Shown in pieces: positions 16,779-26,756 of a DNA stretch of 64,000 nucleotides (its first letter is position 1; each line of letters begins with the position of its first letter). The stretch lies in the NCBI GenBank assembly GCA_947499555.1, contig CANMOU010000001.1, forward strand, positions 620,001-684,000, written 5' to 3'. The position numbers were made by a program, and so were the translations under genes. Under the pieces are notes generated by a model that worked only from the letters and a program-made list of their open reading frames with translations, was not told the DNA's origin and searched no databases. This DNA comes from an uncultured Roseovarius sp. (lineage in GTDB: Bacteria > Pseudomonadota > Alphaproteobacteria > Rhodobacterales > Rhodobacteraceae).

Positions 16779-18596
16779 ATGGCAGCACCGTCCGCAGGAA
16801 CCGGTCTGGATCCGGTCATGGCATTTGCGCTCGTGGGTGCATTGGGCGTCGGCGCGCAATGGTTGGCCTGGCGTTTGCGGCTTCCGGCCATTGTTTTGAT
16901 GCTTGTCGCCGGACTTCTTGCTGGACCGGTCTTTGGGATCCTGAACCCGTCCGAGGATATCGGGGCGCTCATGGGGCCAATGATTTCCATTGCTGTGGCG
17001 ATTATTCTCTTCGAAGGCGGGCTGACACTTGATTTTCACAACCTTCGCGGGGCCGAACAGGGGGTGAAACGCCTTGTCGTGGTCGGTGCGCCTTTGGGCT
17101 GGATCGGCTCGGCGGCCGCCCTGCATTATGTGGGGGGGTTAAGCTGGCCGTCGGCGGCGGTGTTTGGCGGCATCATGATTGTGACCGGACCAACCGTGAT
17201 TGCGCCCTTGCTGCGGCAAGCGCGACTAAAGCGCCGTCCCGCACAGCTTTTGCAGTGGGAAGCGATCGTAAATGACCCGATCGGCGCGCTGGCCGCGGTT
17301 CTGGCATTCGAAGTGGTCATCGTCTTTGCCGCCGCCGGAAGCATGGGCCACGCCGCATGGGAAATCATTCGGGGCATCACGCTCGCAGGTGTCATCGGTT
17401 ATGGCGCAGGCTGGCTTTTGTCTGAAGCCTTCCGCCGGGCATATGTCCCTGAATACATGAAGGTGCCCGTTCTTTTTGCCGTGCTTCTCGGCGCTTTTGC
17501 GGTCACGGATTACATGCTGCATGAAAGCGGACTTTTGGCGGTGACGGTCATGGGCGTTGTCATGGCAAATGCTAATCTCCCAAGCTACACCGAGCTGCGC
17601 CGCTTCAAGGAACATGCCACCGTTCTGCTTGTTTCAGGGGTTTTCATATTGCTTGCGGCAAATATGGATTTCGAAACGCTGTCCTTGCTGAACTGGCAGG
17701 CCGCTGCGCTTGTCGCCGTCGTTATTCTGCTGGTCCGGCCCGCGACTGTTCTGCTGTCCTTGCTGGGAACCAACATTCCGTTCAAGGAACGTCTGTTGGT
17801 CGGGCTGGCCGGGCCGCGCGGCGTTGTCCTTGTTGCGGTCGCCGGCCTTTTCGGCGAGCGTCTTGTGGCAAATGGCGTTGAAGATGCGGTTTTCCTCACG
17901 CCTTTCGCATTTGCTCTTGTTGCGGTCACGGTCGTGCTCAACGGCTTTTTCCTTGCGCCACTGGGCCGGAGCCTTGGCCTCGCCGGGGCTGGTCCTCCGG
18001 GTGTGATCGTCGCGGGGGGATCGCAGTTTGCCACCTCTCTGGCGGATGCGCTTAATGGCCTCGACGTGCCTGTGCTGATCACCGACACAAACCGGGCACG
18101 GCTGCGAAGTGCGCGTGACGCAGGGTTACCAGTCTTCTTCGGTGATGTTCTGTCCGAAGCAGCCGAACACGGCGTTGAATTCATGAACTACGGCCGCATT
18201 CTCGCAGTAAGTGACAATGACGCCTACAACACGCTTGTGACCACCGACCTTGGCCCCGAATTCGGCCGGGAAAGCGTTTTTCAACTGGGTCGCGCCAAGC
18301 AAAACAGCAAACGTCATACGCTGCCCGCAACACTTGGCGGTCAGATTTTTGCAGGCGGTCAGACCTATCGTGAGATCTCAAGTAAGATGCTGCAGGGTTG
18401 GGAAGTGCGCGTCACTTTGCTGACCGAAGATTTTGGCAAAGCAGACTGGGCCGAGCAGAACCCGGATGGCGTACCCTTGGGACTTTTCAAAGAAGGAGAG
18501 GGGCTCACACTTCTGGCAGCCGAGGCTGATTGGTCTCCAAATCCGGACACACAACTTATCTGGTTTGGTCCTCCGCGCGAAGACAAACAGCCCTAA
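16779..18596 (+). CDS. Cation:proton antiporter (CPA1/NhaP type) with C-terminal nucleotide-binding domain
   Basis: A 605-residue protein. Residues 10-400 hold about twelve membrane segments of the Na+/H+ exchanger fold, with AVAIILFEGGLTLDF near residue 75 and a conserved NDPIGALAAVLAFEV (the ion-binding N-D pair) near residue 165. From about 408 a Rossmann-like TrkA-N domain begins (VIVAGGSQFATSLADALN, then LITDTNRARLRSARDAGLPV), which could gate the channel by NAD(H) or ATP binding. It would exchange Na+ or K+ for protons across the inner membrane. Coupled to dgt and followed by argS after 74 bp. Confidence 0.88.
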   Translation: MAAPSAGTGLDPVMAFALVGALGVGAQWLAWRLRLPAIVLMLVAGLLAGPVFGILNPSEDIGALMGPMISIAVAIILFEGGLTLDFHNLRGAEQGVKRLVVVGAPLGWIGSAAALHYVGGLSWPSAAVFGGIMIVTGPTVIAPLLRQARLKRRPAQLLQWEAIVNDPIGALAAVLAFEVVIVFAAAGSMGHAAWEIIRGITLAGVIGYGAGWLLSEAFRRAYVPEYMKVPVLFAVLLGAFAVTDYMLHESGLLAVTVMGVVMANANLPSYTELRRFKEHATVLLVSGVFILLAANMDFETLSLLNWQAAALVAVVILLVRPATVLLSLLGTNIPFKERLLVGLAGPRGVVLVAVAGLFGERLVANGVEDAVFLTPFAFALVAVTVVLNGFFLAPLGRSLGLAGAGPPGVIVAGGSQFATSLADALNGLDVPVLITDTNRARLRSARDAGLPVFFGDVLSEAAEHGVEFMNYGRILAVSDNDAYNTLVTTDLGPEFGRESVFQLGRAKQNSKRHTLPATLGGQIFAGGQTYREISSKMLQGWEVRVTLLTEDFGKADWAEQNPDGVPLGLFKEGEGLTLLAAEADWSPNPDTQLIWFGPPREDKQP

Positions 18597-18670
18597 GCCC
18601 GCCCGCATCATGATTGACGCCCGCCGTGGTGCTGATAAACCGGCGCGAAGCCTAGTAAAGGATTGCCGGA

Positions 18671-20416
18671 ATGAACGTGTTCACCGAAATTCGCAACGCG
18701 GTCTTGACCGCGCTCGAGACCATGCAGGGGGCAGGGGAGCTGCCTGCCGATCTCGATATGACGAATGTTACGGTCGAGCCGCCACGCGACGCCGCACATG
18801 GCGATATGGCAACGAACGCCGCTATGGTGCTGGCCAAGCCCGCCGGGTTGAAGCCCCGTGATATTGCAGACGCGCTGGCCGCACATCTTGGGACACATGC
18901 CCAGATCGAGAGTGCCGAAGTGGCCGGTCCCGGCTTTCTTAACCTGCGTCTGGCACCCGCGGTTTGGCACGGCGTAGTGTCCACCACGCTGACGCAAGGC
19001 AATCATTTTGGCCGCTCAGAGATGGGGTCGGGCCAGAAGGTGAATGTCGAATATGTCTCGGCCAACCCCACCGGGCCTTTGCATGTAGGCCACACACGGG
19101 GCGCTGTCTTTGGTGATGCACTGGCGAGCCTTCTGGATTTCGTGGGCTATGACGTGACCCGCGAATATTACATCAACGATGGCGGCGCGCAGGTCGATGT
19201 TCTGGCGCGCTCGGTCTACCTGCGCTACCTCGAAGCACATGGTCAGGACGTGGCTTTTGAAGACGGCACCTATCCTGGCGATTATCTGATCCCCGTTGGC
19301 GCAGCACTGAAAGACAAGGTTGGCGACGCCTATGTGAGGCAACCCGAAGACATCTGGCTTGCCGAGGTGCGTGAATTCGCCACCGAGGCGATGATGGACC
19401 TTATCCGCGAAGATCTGGACGCGCTTGGCGTCAAAATGGATGTGTTCTTCAGCGAGAAATCTCTCTACGGCACGGGCCGGATTGAACAGGCGCTTGAGGC
19501 GCTGCAGTCCAAGGGCCTGATCTATGAAGGAGTGCTTGAACCGCCCAAGGGTAAGAAGCCGGAAGATTGGGAACCACGCGAGCAAACGCTTTTCAAATCG
19601 ACCGAACACGGCGACGATGTGGACCGCCCAGTGAAGAAGTCTGATGGCAGCTGGACTTATTTTGCGCCGGATATCGCTTATCACTTCGACAAGGTCAGCC
19701 GGGGCTTTGACGCGCTGATTGATGTCTTCGGTGCCGACCACGGCGGCTATGTCAAACGAATGAAGGCCGCGGTCAGTGCGCTCAGCGATGGCAAGGTGCC
19801 GCTCGACATCAAGCTCACGCAACTGGTGAAGCTTTATAAAGACGGCGAGCCATTCAAAATGTCGAAAAGGGCAGGGACATTCGTAACCCTGCGCGATGTG
19901 GTGGATCAGGTGGGGACAGATGTCACCCGCTTTGTAATGCTCACACGCAAGAACGACGCGCCGTTGGATTTCGATTTCGACAAGGTGCTGGAACAGACAC
20001 GTGAAAACCCGGTATTCTATGTGCAATATGCCCATGCCCGGGTGAAGTCGGTGCTGCGCAAGGCGGTTGAGGCAGGCATTGCCGTTGAAGACGCGGACCT
20101 GCGCGCAGCAGACCTGTCTGCGTTGACGGATGAAGCGCAGCTTTCGGTCGCAAAGAAGATCGCCGAATGGCCCCGTCTTGTGGAAATCGCAGGCCGCACG
20201 AATGAGCCACATCGCGTGGCCTTTTACCTCTACGATCTGGCCAGCGAATTGCATGCGCTCTGGAACCGGGGCAATGACAAGCCGGAGCTGCGGTTCCTGG
20301 ACATCGATGATGTGGCCGCATCACAGGCAAAAATCGCCCTCGCGCGTGCCGTAACCGTTGTTATTTCTGCAGGTCTTGGTATTCTGGGCGTAACTCCGGC
20401 AGAAGAGATGCGCTGA
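18671..20416 (+). CDS. argS: Arginyl-tRNA synthetase
   Basis: A 581-residue class I synthetase. The N-terminal Add-1 domain begins [16 protein letters not shown]. The HIGH motif appears as [15 protein letters not shown] near residue 130, and a KMSK motif is present in [12 protein letters not shown] near residue 395. The C-terminal anticodon-binding helical domain ends [11 protein letters not shown]. Length is standard. It charges tRNA-Arg in the cytosol. GGATTGCCGGA precedes the ATG. It leads a run with the SPOR, nagZ and scpAB genes. Confidence 0.96.
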   Translation: MNVFTEIRNAVLTALETMQGAGELPADLDMTNVTVEPPRDAAHGDMATNAAMVLAKPAGLKPRDIADALAAHLGTHAQIESAEVAGPGFLNLRLAPAVWHGVVSTTLTQGNHFGRSEMGSGQKVNVEYVSANPTGPLHVGHTRGAVFGDALASLLDFVGYDVTREYYINDGGAQVDVLARSVYLRYLEAHGQDVAFEDGTYPGDYLIPVGAALKDKVGDAYVRQPEDIWLAEVREFATEAMMDLIREDLDALGVKMDVFFSEKSLYGTGRIEQALEALQSKGLIYEGVLEPPKGKKPEDWEPREQTLFKSTEHGDDVDRPVKKSDGSWTYFAPDIAYHFDKVSRGFDALIDVFGADHGGYVKRMKAAVSALSDGKVPLDIKLTQLVKLYKDGEPFKMSKRAGTFVTLRDVVDQVGTDVTRFVMLTRKNDAPLDFDFDKVLEQTRENPVFYVQYAHARVKSVLRKAVEAGIAVEDADLRAADLSALTDEAQLSVAKKIAEWPRLVEIAGRTNEPHRVAFYLYDLASELHALWNRGNDKPELRFLDIDDVAASQAKIALARAVTVVISAGLGILGVTPAEEMR

Positions 20417-20489
20417 CATCACCAATAATCGCCGGGGAGAGCAGTGTATAACCGGCGGCCAAGTATCGCCGGAGAAAAAAGAGGCGAAC

Positions 20490-21482
20490 ATGGCACAGAT
20501 GACAGTGCAGCCGGGGGCTGTGTCTGAGCGACGGGTGAATTTACAAACCATAGCCAACATGGCCGGGGCCGCGATATCGCTGGCGCTTGTGGTTGGTATC
20601 GGCATTTGGGGATACAAGCTTCTGGTGCGCGACGTGAGCGGCATTCCAGTGGTCAAGGCCGCCGAAGGCCCCTTAAAGGTGCAGCCCCAAGATCCGGGTG
20701 GTGCGGAGATCCAGCATCAGGGCCTTGCCGTTAACGATGTGGCTGCCGAAGGTGCCGCGGCACGGCCAGCCGATCGTCTGGTTCTGGCACCTGAACCTTT
20801 GGAACTTAGTTTGGAAGACACGCCGCAACAGATCGCCGCGCGTTCTGACACCGAAGCGCCTTCCGCCACGATAGCGGAAACTGTGACAGATACAGAGACC
20901 CCAGAAGTAAGCGAACCATTAACAGAACTCACGGCAGCGGATATTGCCGATCAACTGGCAGAAGGGGTTGAACCTTTGGCACCCCTTCAAGCGGCACCCG
21001 AGGTTGAAACGCTTCCTTCGACAGAAAACACAGCGCAATCCGATGCTGCGACCGAAGAGACCCCACAAGAGACGGTGGTCACCGAGGGGCTTGGTCGGTC
21101 CCTTCGTCCACAACTGCGCCCGACCCGCGTATCGGCTGACGCAAATGCGGTGGCAGAAGCAGTGGCGGCCAGCGTCGCAACGGCCTCTGCTACGAATACA
21201 GCCTCTCTGGTGGACCCCGCTGCCATCCCGGCCGGCACACGCATGGCTCAACTGGGCGCTTATGAAAGTGCTGAGATTGCGGCGCAGGAATGGACCCGTC
21301 TTTCCGGCCAGTTTTCGGAATATCTTGGGGATAAACAACAGGTTATCCAGCGTGCCCAAAGCGGTGGCCGCACATTCTACCGGTTGCGCGCGATGGGGTT
21401 CGACGATCTGAGCGATGCGAGGCGCTTCTGCTCGGCCCTCGTGGCCGAAAACGCCGAATGCATTCCGGTGGTAACCCGGTGA
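20490..21482 (+). CDS. SPOR-domain membrane protein
   Basis: A 330-residue single-pass inner-membrane protein. Residues 1-30 are cytosolic, followed by a membrane segment ISLALVVGIGIWGYKLLV (34-51). A long Glu/Ala/Thr-rich linker spans about 60-240. The C-terminal SPOR domain runs from MAQLGAYESAEIAAQEW to the end and binds denuded glycan strands at division sites. The linker is low complexity and acidic, as in other septal SPOR proteins. Its stop overlaps the nagZ start (GTGA), linking it to peptidoglycan turnover. Confidence 0.88.
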   Translation: MAQMTVQPGAVSERRVNLQTIANMAGAAISLALVVGIGIWGYKLLVRDVSGIPVVKAAEGPLKVQPQDPGGAEIQHQGLAVNDVAAEGAAARPADRLVLAPEPLELSLEDTPQQIAARSDTEAPSATIAETVTDTETPEVSEPLTELTAADIADQLAEGVEPLAPLQAAPEVETLPSTENTAQSDAATEETPQETVVTEGLGRSLRPQLRPTRVSADANAVAEAVAASVATASATNTASLVDPAAIPAGTRMAQLGAYESAEIAAQEWTRLSGQFSEYLGDKQQVIQRAQSGGRTFYRLRAMGFDDLSDARRFCSALVAENAECIPVVTR

Positions 21483-22474
21483 GCCAGTACAGCGCCTGTA
21501 TCTTCGGAACCGGCGCCACGACACTCAGCGACGAGGAGCGTGATTTTTTCCGTGATGTGCGGCCCTTCGGCTTTATCCTCTTTGCCCGGAACGTGGACAC
21601 GCCAGATCAGCTCCGAAGGCTCACGGATGACTTGCGCGACGCAGCAGGCCACAATGCCCCGATCCTGATCGATCAGGAGGGTGGGCGCGTGCAACGCCTC
21701 AAAGGTCCCGTCTGGCGAGAGTGGTTGCCCCCCTTGGATCAGGTCAAGGCGGCGGGGAGCAAGGCCAGCGAGGCGATGTATGCGCGATACCGGATCATTG
21801 CCCACGAACTGCATGCGCTTGGTATCGATTCAAATTGCGCGCCGCTTGTCGATGTTGCCAGCGCTAAGACGCACCTATTCCTAAAGAACAGATGTTACGG
21901 GGAAAATCCCGAAGCGGTTGCGAAGCTCGGCCATTCGGTAGCGCAGGGTTTGCTAGACGGTGGCGTATTGCCAGTGGTCAAACACATTCCTGGACATGGC
22001 CGTGCCATGTGCGATTCACATCTCGAATTGCCTCGTGTCGATGCAGCTCTGGAAGAATTGCGGGACATTGATTTCGCCCCGTTTCGCGTGCTCAATCACC
22101 TGCCGATGGGCATGACCGCTCATATCGCCTTTTCGGCCATTGATACCTCACCGGCCACACTCTCAAAGCCGGTGATGGACGTCATTCGGAACGATATTGG
22201 CTTTGACGGGCTGATCATGACGGATGATATCTCGATGCAGGCGCTTGAGGGCGATCTTGCCGGGTTGAGTCGCCGCGCGCTTGAAGCAGGTTGCGATGTG
22301 ATCTTGCATTGCAATGGCAAGCTTGAAGAAGCTAAGTCGATCGCGGATGAGGTTGGCTTTCTCTCTGAGGCAGGACATCAACGCGCCGAACGCGCCCTGG
22401 CGGCGCGGCAAACGCCCAATGAGGTTGACATTCCTGCGCTGGAAGCAAAGCTGGCCCAACTGCTGAACGGCTAG
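21479..22474 (+). CDS. nagZ: Beta-N-acetylhexosaminidase NagZ
   Basis: A 331-residue glycoside hydrolase of family 3 that removes GlcNAc from anhydro-muropeptides in the cytosol during peptidoglycan recycling. The signature KHIPGHGRAMCDSHLELP (near residue 170) holds the K-H and the D-S-H loop dyad; the nucleophile Asp lies in GLIMTDDISMQAL. IDQEGGRVQRLKGP is also family-typical. I take the GTG at 21479 (VSQYSACIFG), which overlaps the SPOR stop by four bases; an ATG at 21458 would overlap more. No signal peptide. Confidence 0.93.
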   Translation: MSQYSACIFGTGATTLSDEERDFFRDVRPFGFILFARNVDTPDQLRRLTDDLRDAAGHNAPILIDQEGGRVQRLKGPVWREWLPPLDQVKAAGSKASEAMYARYRIIAHELHALGIDSNCAPLVDVASAKTHLFLKNRCYGENPEAVAKLGHSVAQGLLDGGVLPVVKHIPGHGRAMCDSHLELPRVDAALEELRDIDFAPFRVLNHLPMGMTAHIAFSAIDTSPATLSKPVMDVIRNDIGFDGLIMTDDISMQALEGDLAGLSRRALEAGCDVILHCNGKLEEAKSIADEVGFLSEAGHQRAERALAARQTPNEVDIPALEAKLAQLLNG

Positions 22475-22480
22475 GGCAAG

Positions 22481-23275
22481 ATGTCAGAGACAGACGACGA
22501 TTTTGACGATTTTGGGCGCCCCGAGAGCGTTGCCGACCGCATGGTCGCCGAAGCGCTGATCGTGGATGTCGATGGTTATGAAGGACCGCTTGATCTGCTT
22601 CTCACGCTTGGCCGCACCCAGAAGGTCGATCTGCGGAAAATCTCGATCCTGCAACTGGCGCAGCAATACCTCGCCTTTGTCGAACGCGCCAAGGCGTTGC
22701 GGCTGGAACTGGCGGCGGACTATCTGGTGATGGCGGCATGGCTGGCGTTTCTCAAATCCCGCCTGTTATTGCCACCCGATCCAACAGATGAAGGACCCTC
22801 CGGCGAAGAGCTTGCGGCACATCTGGCGTTTCAATTGGAAAGACTGCAGGCCATGCGGGACGTGGCGGCCAGGCTGATGGCGCGGGACCGGTTGGGGCGT
22901 GAATTTTTTGCCCGTGGTATTCCCGAAACCGTGACACGCGTGCGCAAGGTGCAATACACCGCAACGCTGCTTGACCTGATGCAGGGCTATGCCCGCATCC
23001 GCACCAAGGATGAATTCCGACCTTACGCCTTTGACCGCGATGCCGTTTTTACCCTCGAACAGGCCCTGGACCGGATGCGCGGCTTGATTGGCTTTGCCGG
23101 CACCTGGACGGATATCGCCAGCTACCTGCCTGAAGGCTTTGTCACCGATCCAGGCCGACGCCGCTCTGCCACCGCGTCGACCTTTGCGGCAGCCCTTGAG
23201 CTTGCTAAAGAGGGCAAGGTTGAATTGCGGCAAGCCGAGGTCTATGCACCGCTAGAGCTGCGGCGAAGGGATTAG
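22481..23275 (+). CDS. scpA: Segregation and condensation protein ScpA
   Basis: A 264-residue kleisin subunit that bridges SMC heads with ScpB in chromosome condensation. The N-terminal segment VDVDGYEGPLDLLLTLGRTQ and VDLRKISILQLAQQYLAFVE are classic ScpA, and AADYLVMAAWLAFLKSRLLL follows. The C-terminal winged helix ends with ALELAKEGKVELRQ. An acidic stretch DDDFDDF lies near the start. It begins 6 bp after nagZ and ends 4 bp before scpB. Confidence 0.94.
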   Translation: MSETDDDFDDFGRPESVADRMVAEALIVDVDGYEGPLDLLLTLGRTQKVDLRKISILQLAQQYLAFVERAKALRLELAADYLVMAAWLAFLKSRLLLPPDPTDEGPSGEELAAHLAFQLERLQAMRDVAARLMARDRLGREFFARGIPETVTRVRKVQYTATLLDLMQGYARIRTKDEFRPYAFDRDAVFTLEQALDRMRGLIGFAGTWTDIASYLPEGFVTDPGRRRSATASTFAAALELAKEGKVELRQAEVYAPLELRRRD

Positions 23276-23279
23276 GGAA

Positions 23280-23945
23280 ATGGCGGAAGACATTGAAAGG
23301 CAGGAAGAAAGCCTGTTCGAAGCGCCGCCCATGGCCGAGCAAGAACGCATGTGCGAAGCCATCCTTTTTGCCTCTGCGGAGCCTGTGAGCGTGCGGGAGC
23401 TGGAATCACGCATGCCCCATGGATGTGACGCCGCCGAGGCTCTGGCGCATCTGCGCAAGCGCTACGAGGGGCGGGGCGTACATCTGGTCCGGGTCGGCGA
23501 TGCCTGGGCATTGCGCACAGCCGCCGATCTGGCATTTTTGATGCAGAAAGAAACGGTTGAGACCCGCAAGCTGAGCCGTGCAGCGGTCGAGACACTGGCC
23601 ATCATTGCCTATCATCAGCCCGTCACCCGGGCCGAGATAGAGGAAATTCGCGGCGTCAGCATCAGCCGGGGCACAATCGACCAACTTCTTGAAATGGAAT
23701 GGATTCGCTTTGGTCGACGCAAAATGACGCCGGGTAGGCCGGTGACCTTTGTGGTCACGCAAGGCTTTCTCGATCATTTCGGCCTTGAAAGTGCCCGCGA
23801 TCTTCCCGGCCTGAAAGAGCTGCGCGCCGCGGGGCTTCTGGAAAACCGCCTGCCGCCAAACGCTCTTCCTCAGGTAGGCGAAGGAGATGTCGATCTCGAA
23901 GAAGAGACCCAGGAAGGTCAAAGCGAGCTTTTCGAAGACGATTGA
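23280..23945 (+). CDS. scpB: Segregation and condensation protein ScpB
   Basis: A 221-residue partner of ScpA in the SMC complex. Two winged-helix domains are visible: the first around MCEAILFASAEPVSVRELES (residues 23-42), the second around ETLAIIAYHQPVTRAEIEEI and RGTIDQLLEMEWIRFGRRK. The tail from about 200 is acidic (VDLEEETQEGQSELFEDD). It closes the argS-to-scpB run. In many Rhodobacterales tatABC follows; here the next gene is a 57-residue ORF. Confidence 0.94.
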   Translation: MAEDIERQEESLFEAPPMAEQERMCEAILFASAEPVSVRELESRMPHGCDAAEALAHLRKRYEGRGVHLVRVGDAWALRTAADLAFLMQKETVETRKLSRAAVETLAIIAYHQPVTRAEIEEIRGVSISRGTIDQLLEMEWIRFGRRKMTPGRPVTFVVTQGFLDHFGLESARDLPGLKELRAAGLLENRLPPNALPQVGEGDVDLEEETQEGQSELFEDD

Positions 23946-24033
23946 CACACTCCGTTCAATTTATTCCCGATCACCCTCAAAAAAGCCAAATTCCATGTTA
24001 TATGCATCACTTGAGGCAGAGAAGGAGGGCGCG

Positions 24034-24207
24034 ATGAACGCCAACCAGATCATAAATATGGTCATTCGCATGGTCATCCGGCGAGTCCTGAACGGTGGGG
24101 TGAACGCAGGTATGAACGCCATGGGCAAGCGTATGGGCAAAGGCAAGCCCAACGTGCCACAAATGGACACGCCCGATCCTTCAGACCCGACCAATCGCTC
24201 TAAGTGA
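24034..24207 (+). CDS. Small basic protein, 57 residues
   Basis: Starts MNANQIINMVIRMVIRRVLN after a good AAGGAGGG site. The first 30 residues are an amphipathic/hydrophobic helix with regularly placed Arg. The rest is Gly/Lys-rich with a Pro/Asp tail (TPDPSDPTNRSK). A similar small ORF after scpB is, as I recall, common in Rhodobacterales, but no function is known to me. It lies 88 bp after scpB and ends 32 bp from the convergent dcd gene. Confidence 0.65.
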   Translation: MNANQIINMVIRMVIRRVLNGGVNAGMNAMGKRMGKGKPNVPQMDTPDPSDPTNRSK

Positions 24208-24239
24208 GCGGTGTCGCTCGAACGGCGCCCATCTCGACC

Positions 24240-25316
24240 CTAGCTCTTGAAATGCTTGGAAAGCTTCAGGCCCTGACCCTGGTAATTTGACGAAATGCCA
24301 GCGCCATAAAGCTTTTCTGGCGTCTCTGACATATGCTCATAAACCAGGCGGCCCACAACCTGTCCATGCTCCAGCACGAAGGGCGCTTCATGACAGCGAA
24401 CCTCTAGAACCCCGCGTGATCCGGCACCGCCTGCGGCATCAAAGCCAAAGCCGGGATCGAAAAACCCGGCATAATGCACTCGAAATTCGCCCACCATGGC
24501 CAGATAAGGGGCCATTTCAGCCGCGTAATCGGGTGGAATTGCAATGGCTTCGCGGCTGACCAGAATATAGAACGCACCCGGATCAAGGATAATATGACCA
24601 TGATCGGCATGCACTTCTTCCCAGTAATCGCCAGGATTGTAATGGCCAAGTTTTGACAGATCGAGAACACCGGTATGTCGCTTGGCGCGGTAGCCAACGA
24701 GATTACCGGTGGCCGGTTCCAGATCGACGGAAAAGCCCAACCCATCCGAGATCACGGCGTCGCCCGAAACGATCGGGGTCTCGATGTGCAAGGTCCGCAA
24801 TTCCTCATCACTCAGAAGCGTTTTGCCCTGACGAAAGATCACCTGCGTCAAAAGCTGCCCTGGCTGTACAACAACCGAAAAACTCTGCGGGCAAAGCTCT
24901 GCATAAAGCGGGCCGTCATAGCCATCCTGCACACGATCAAATTCGATCCCCTGATCGGTGATGATCCGGGTCATAAGATCAATCCGGCCAATCGAGCTTT
25001 TGGCGCTTGCCGCCGCCGTCATACCCGCAGGCAGCGACAGTCGCTCCATCAACGGCACAACGTAGACGCAGCCTTTCTCGAGCACAGCGCCGCCGGTAAG
25101 GGGAATATCGTGCATTGTCAGGTGCTTAAGACGCTCTGCGACAGTCGCTGTCTTGCCGGGAAGGAATGATGCCCGCACCCGATGCGCGATTGTTCCAAGG
25201 CGCAGATCAAGAGAGGCAGGCTGGATCTGTTCGTTCAGGATTGGCGCCGCCGCTGAAATCGCGCCCGAGGCGATCATCTCGCGGATCTGACGGTCTGACA
25301 AAACCCCGCTTTTCAT
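24240..25316 (-). CDS. dcd: 2'-deoxycytidine 5'-triphosphate deaminase, long form
   Basis: A 358-residue protein of the dCTP deaminase/dUTPase superfamily that converts dCTP to dUTP for thymidylate synthesis. It is about twice the length of E. coli Dcd (193) and contains two related halves. IQPASLDLRLG near residue 30 and SAKSSIGRIDLMTRII near residue 120 are in the first, and HIILDPGAFYILVSREAI and HYAGFFDPGFGFD in the second. This long form is usual in alphaproteobacteria. The start MKSGVLSDRQI was chosen by homology; the frame is open 11 codons further. It follows the tRNA-Pro terminator on the same strand. Confidence 0.88.
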   Translation of the reverse strand: MKSGVLSDRQIREMIASGAISAAAPILNEQIQPASLDLRLGTIAHRVRASFLPGKTATVAERLKHLTMHDIPLTGGAVLEKGCVYVVPLMERLSLPAGMTAAASAKSSIGRIDLMTRIITDQGIEFDRVQDGYDGPLYAELCPQSFSVVVQPGQLLTQVIFRQGKTLLSDEELRTLHIETPIVSGDAVISDGLGFSVDLEPATGNLVGYRAKRHTGVLDLSKLGHYNPGDYWEEVHADHGHIILDPGAFYILVSREAIAIPPDYAAEMAPYLAMVGEFRVHYAGFFDPGFGFDAAGGAGSRGVLEVRCHEAPFVLEHGQVVGRLVYEHMSETPEKLYGAGISSNYQGQGLKLSKHFKS

Positions 25317-25333
25317 CGCCGCCTTCCTATCAC

Positions 25334-25361
25334 GAAAACACCCGCCCAAGGCTCGGGCGGG
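25334..25361 (-). terminator. Rho-independent terminator after tRNA-Pro
   Basis: On the minus strand CCCGCCC, loop GAGCCTT, GGGCGGG, then TGTTTTCG. The stem is seven perfect G-C pairs. It ends 12 bp after the tRNA and precedes the dcd start by 18 bp. Confidence 0.8.
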
Positions 25362-25373
25362 CGGTTTTGAGAA

Positions 25374-25450
25374 TGGTCGGGCTAGCAGGACTCGAACCTG
25401 CGACCTTCCGTCCCCCAGACGGACGCGCTACCAGGCTGCGCCATAGCCCG
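25374..25450 (-). tRNA. tRNA-Pro (GGG)
   Basis: A 77-nt cloverleaf on the minus strand. The acceptor stem pairs CGGGCTA with TAGCCCG, discriminator A, and CCA is encoded. The D arm is GCGCAGCCTGGTAGCGC, the anticodon stem TCCGT/ACGGA encloses loop CTGGGGG (anticodon GGG, codons CCC and CCU), and the T arm holds GGTTCGAGTCC. It lies between merR and its terminator. Confidence 0.95.
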
Positions 25451-25511
25451 ACGATTGGGCTTACATACCCGTTTTGACGCCGATCACAAGAGGGAATCCC
25501 CAATTCTGGCC

Positions 25512-26321
25512 CTAGCTTCCTTGGCGCGCCGAGGCGGTCTCGCGCAGTTTTTCCAGAAGCGGTTTGAGCTTCTTCGCCGTGGTCGCCGAGACGGGGCGCG
25601 AAAGGGCCGAGAGCTTGTTCAAGACACCATCCGGAGCGGCCTCATGGTCACTGGGGTCCTCCGGCACATCCACTTGCAAAGGTTTTGCCGGGGCAATGGC
25701 ATCATCTTGCGTCGGTATGGTCTCAGTCATGGGCGCTTCGGGCGCTTCTGCAGTCTCGTTTGCTTGCGCGCGCAGATGATAAAAACTCGGCAGCTCAGCT
25801 GTGGTTTCTTCCTCCGGCGCCGCCGGTTCTTCTTCTGCCGCCGTGTCACTTTCGTCCGTGCTGCGACGCGCGAAAGTCAGTGATGGCTCTGCCGCGGGCG
25901 TCTCCTCTGCAGACGTGCCCGGCGCCCGTTGGGGATCCTTGGCAGGTGCCGGTTCTGGGGCTTCTGCCGAAGTGGCCGATGCCGTGTCCCGGTCATCCAG
26001 CGCGTCTGATACACTTACCTCGATCGGCTCGTCATCGGCCGCATCGCCCAAGGGCTGCGAGAGGACTGCTACATGACCAACCCCTTGTTCGCGCAGCAAT
26101 TTCTGGACACCTTTGATGGTCATGCCATCGTCATGCAAAAGCTTCTTGATCCCGCCCAACAGCTTCATATCCGCCGGTCTGTAATACCGACGGCCACCTG
26201 CGCGTTTTACAGGTTTGACCTGGCTGAACTTGCTTTCCCAGAACCGCAGCACATGAGCCGGGGTTTCCAACCACTCAGCCACTTCGCTGATGGTTCGGAA
26301 CGCGTCGGCGGATTTTGCCAT
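25512..26321 (-). CDS. MerR-family transcriptional regulator with acidic tail
   Basis: A 269-residue protein. The N-terminal winged helix is MerR-like: [20 protein letters not shown], then [20 protein letters not shown] and [17 protein letters not shown]. From about residue 85 to 235 it is low-complexity, rich in Glu, Ala, Pro and Asp, with no metal-binding cysteines. The C-terminus is basic ([16 protein letters not shown]). Start MAKSADAF (a second Met precedes it). It is downstream of ihfA by 12 bp, the standard position for this gene in alphaproteobacteria. Target and ligand are unknown. Confidence 0.85.
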   Translation of the reverse strand: MAKSADAFRTISEVAEWLETPAHVLRFWESKFSQVKPVKRAGGRRYYRPADMKLLGGIKKLLHDDGMTIKGVQKLLREQGVGHVAVLSQPLGDAADDEPIEVSVSDALDDRDTASATSAEAPEPAPAKDPQRAPGTSAEETPAAEPSLTFARRSTDESDTAAEEEPAAPEEETTAELPSFYHLRAQANETAEAPEAPMTETIPTQDDAIAPAKPLQVDVPEDPSDHEAAPDGVLNKLSALSRPVSATTAKKLKPLLEKLRETASARQGS

Positions 26322-26333
26322 CACCGCTTTGTC

Positions 26334-26636
26334 CTAGCTTTTGTTGCCTGCCGCGACCCGGTCTTTCATAAGATGCGACGGACGGAACGTCAGCACACGT
26401 CGCGGGTTGATCGGCACTTCTTCACCGGTTTTCGGGTTGCGACCAATCCGTGCTGATTTATCCCGCACCGAAAAGGTGCCAAAAGACGAAATCTTGACTT
26501 GTTCGCCGCGCACAAGTGCGTCGGACATATGGTCCAGCACACTCTCTACCAAGTCCGCAGATTCATTGCGAGACAAGCCAACCTCCCGAAAGACGGCCTC
26601 GCTCAGATCCATGCGTGTCAATGTCTTGTCGCCCAT
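26334..26636 (-). CDS. ihfA: Integration host factor alpha subunit
   Basis: A 100-residue HU/IHF-type DNA-bending protein. The helical part begins [20 protein letters not shown], and the arm is [20 protein letters not shown], which contains the conserved Pro that intercalates DNA. It pairs with IhfB (not in the window). The A subunit is indicated by its place after plsX-fabH and before merR. A promoter can be seen upstream, so it may be transcribed apart from fabH. Confidence 0.93.
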   Translation of the reverse strand: MGDKTLTRMDLSEAVFREVGLSRNESADLVESVLDHMSDALVRGEQVKISSFGTFSVRDKSARIGRNPKTGEEVPINPRRVLTFRPSHLMKDRVAAGNKS

Positions 26637-26662
26637 CACTTCCCCTCTGTTTTATGCACCGA

Positions 26663-26691
26663 CTTTAGGGGCGAAGGATTTTCCGAGTCAA
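26663..26691 (-). promoter_or_regulatory. Candidate ihfA promoter
   Basis: On the minus strand TTGACT (26691-26686), 17-bp spacer, CTAAAG (26668-26663), with a second TTGACA just upstream (26697-26692). It sits in the 120-bp gap between fabH and ihfA. The -35 is good; the -10 is weak. Confidence 0.4.
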
Positions 26692-26756
26692 TGTCAATGA
26701 CTTGGGCGATTGTGTTTAAGCGGAAATTACCGCCCCGTGGCGCGCCAAAAACCGGG

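Noticed and set aside
19016-20254. 412-codon minus-strand frame opposite argS
   Set aside because: Shadow of argS codon bias; no ribosome-binding site and no motif.
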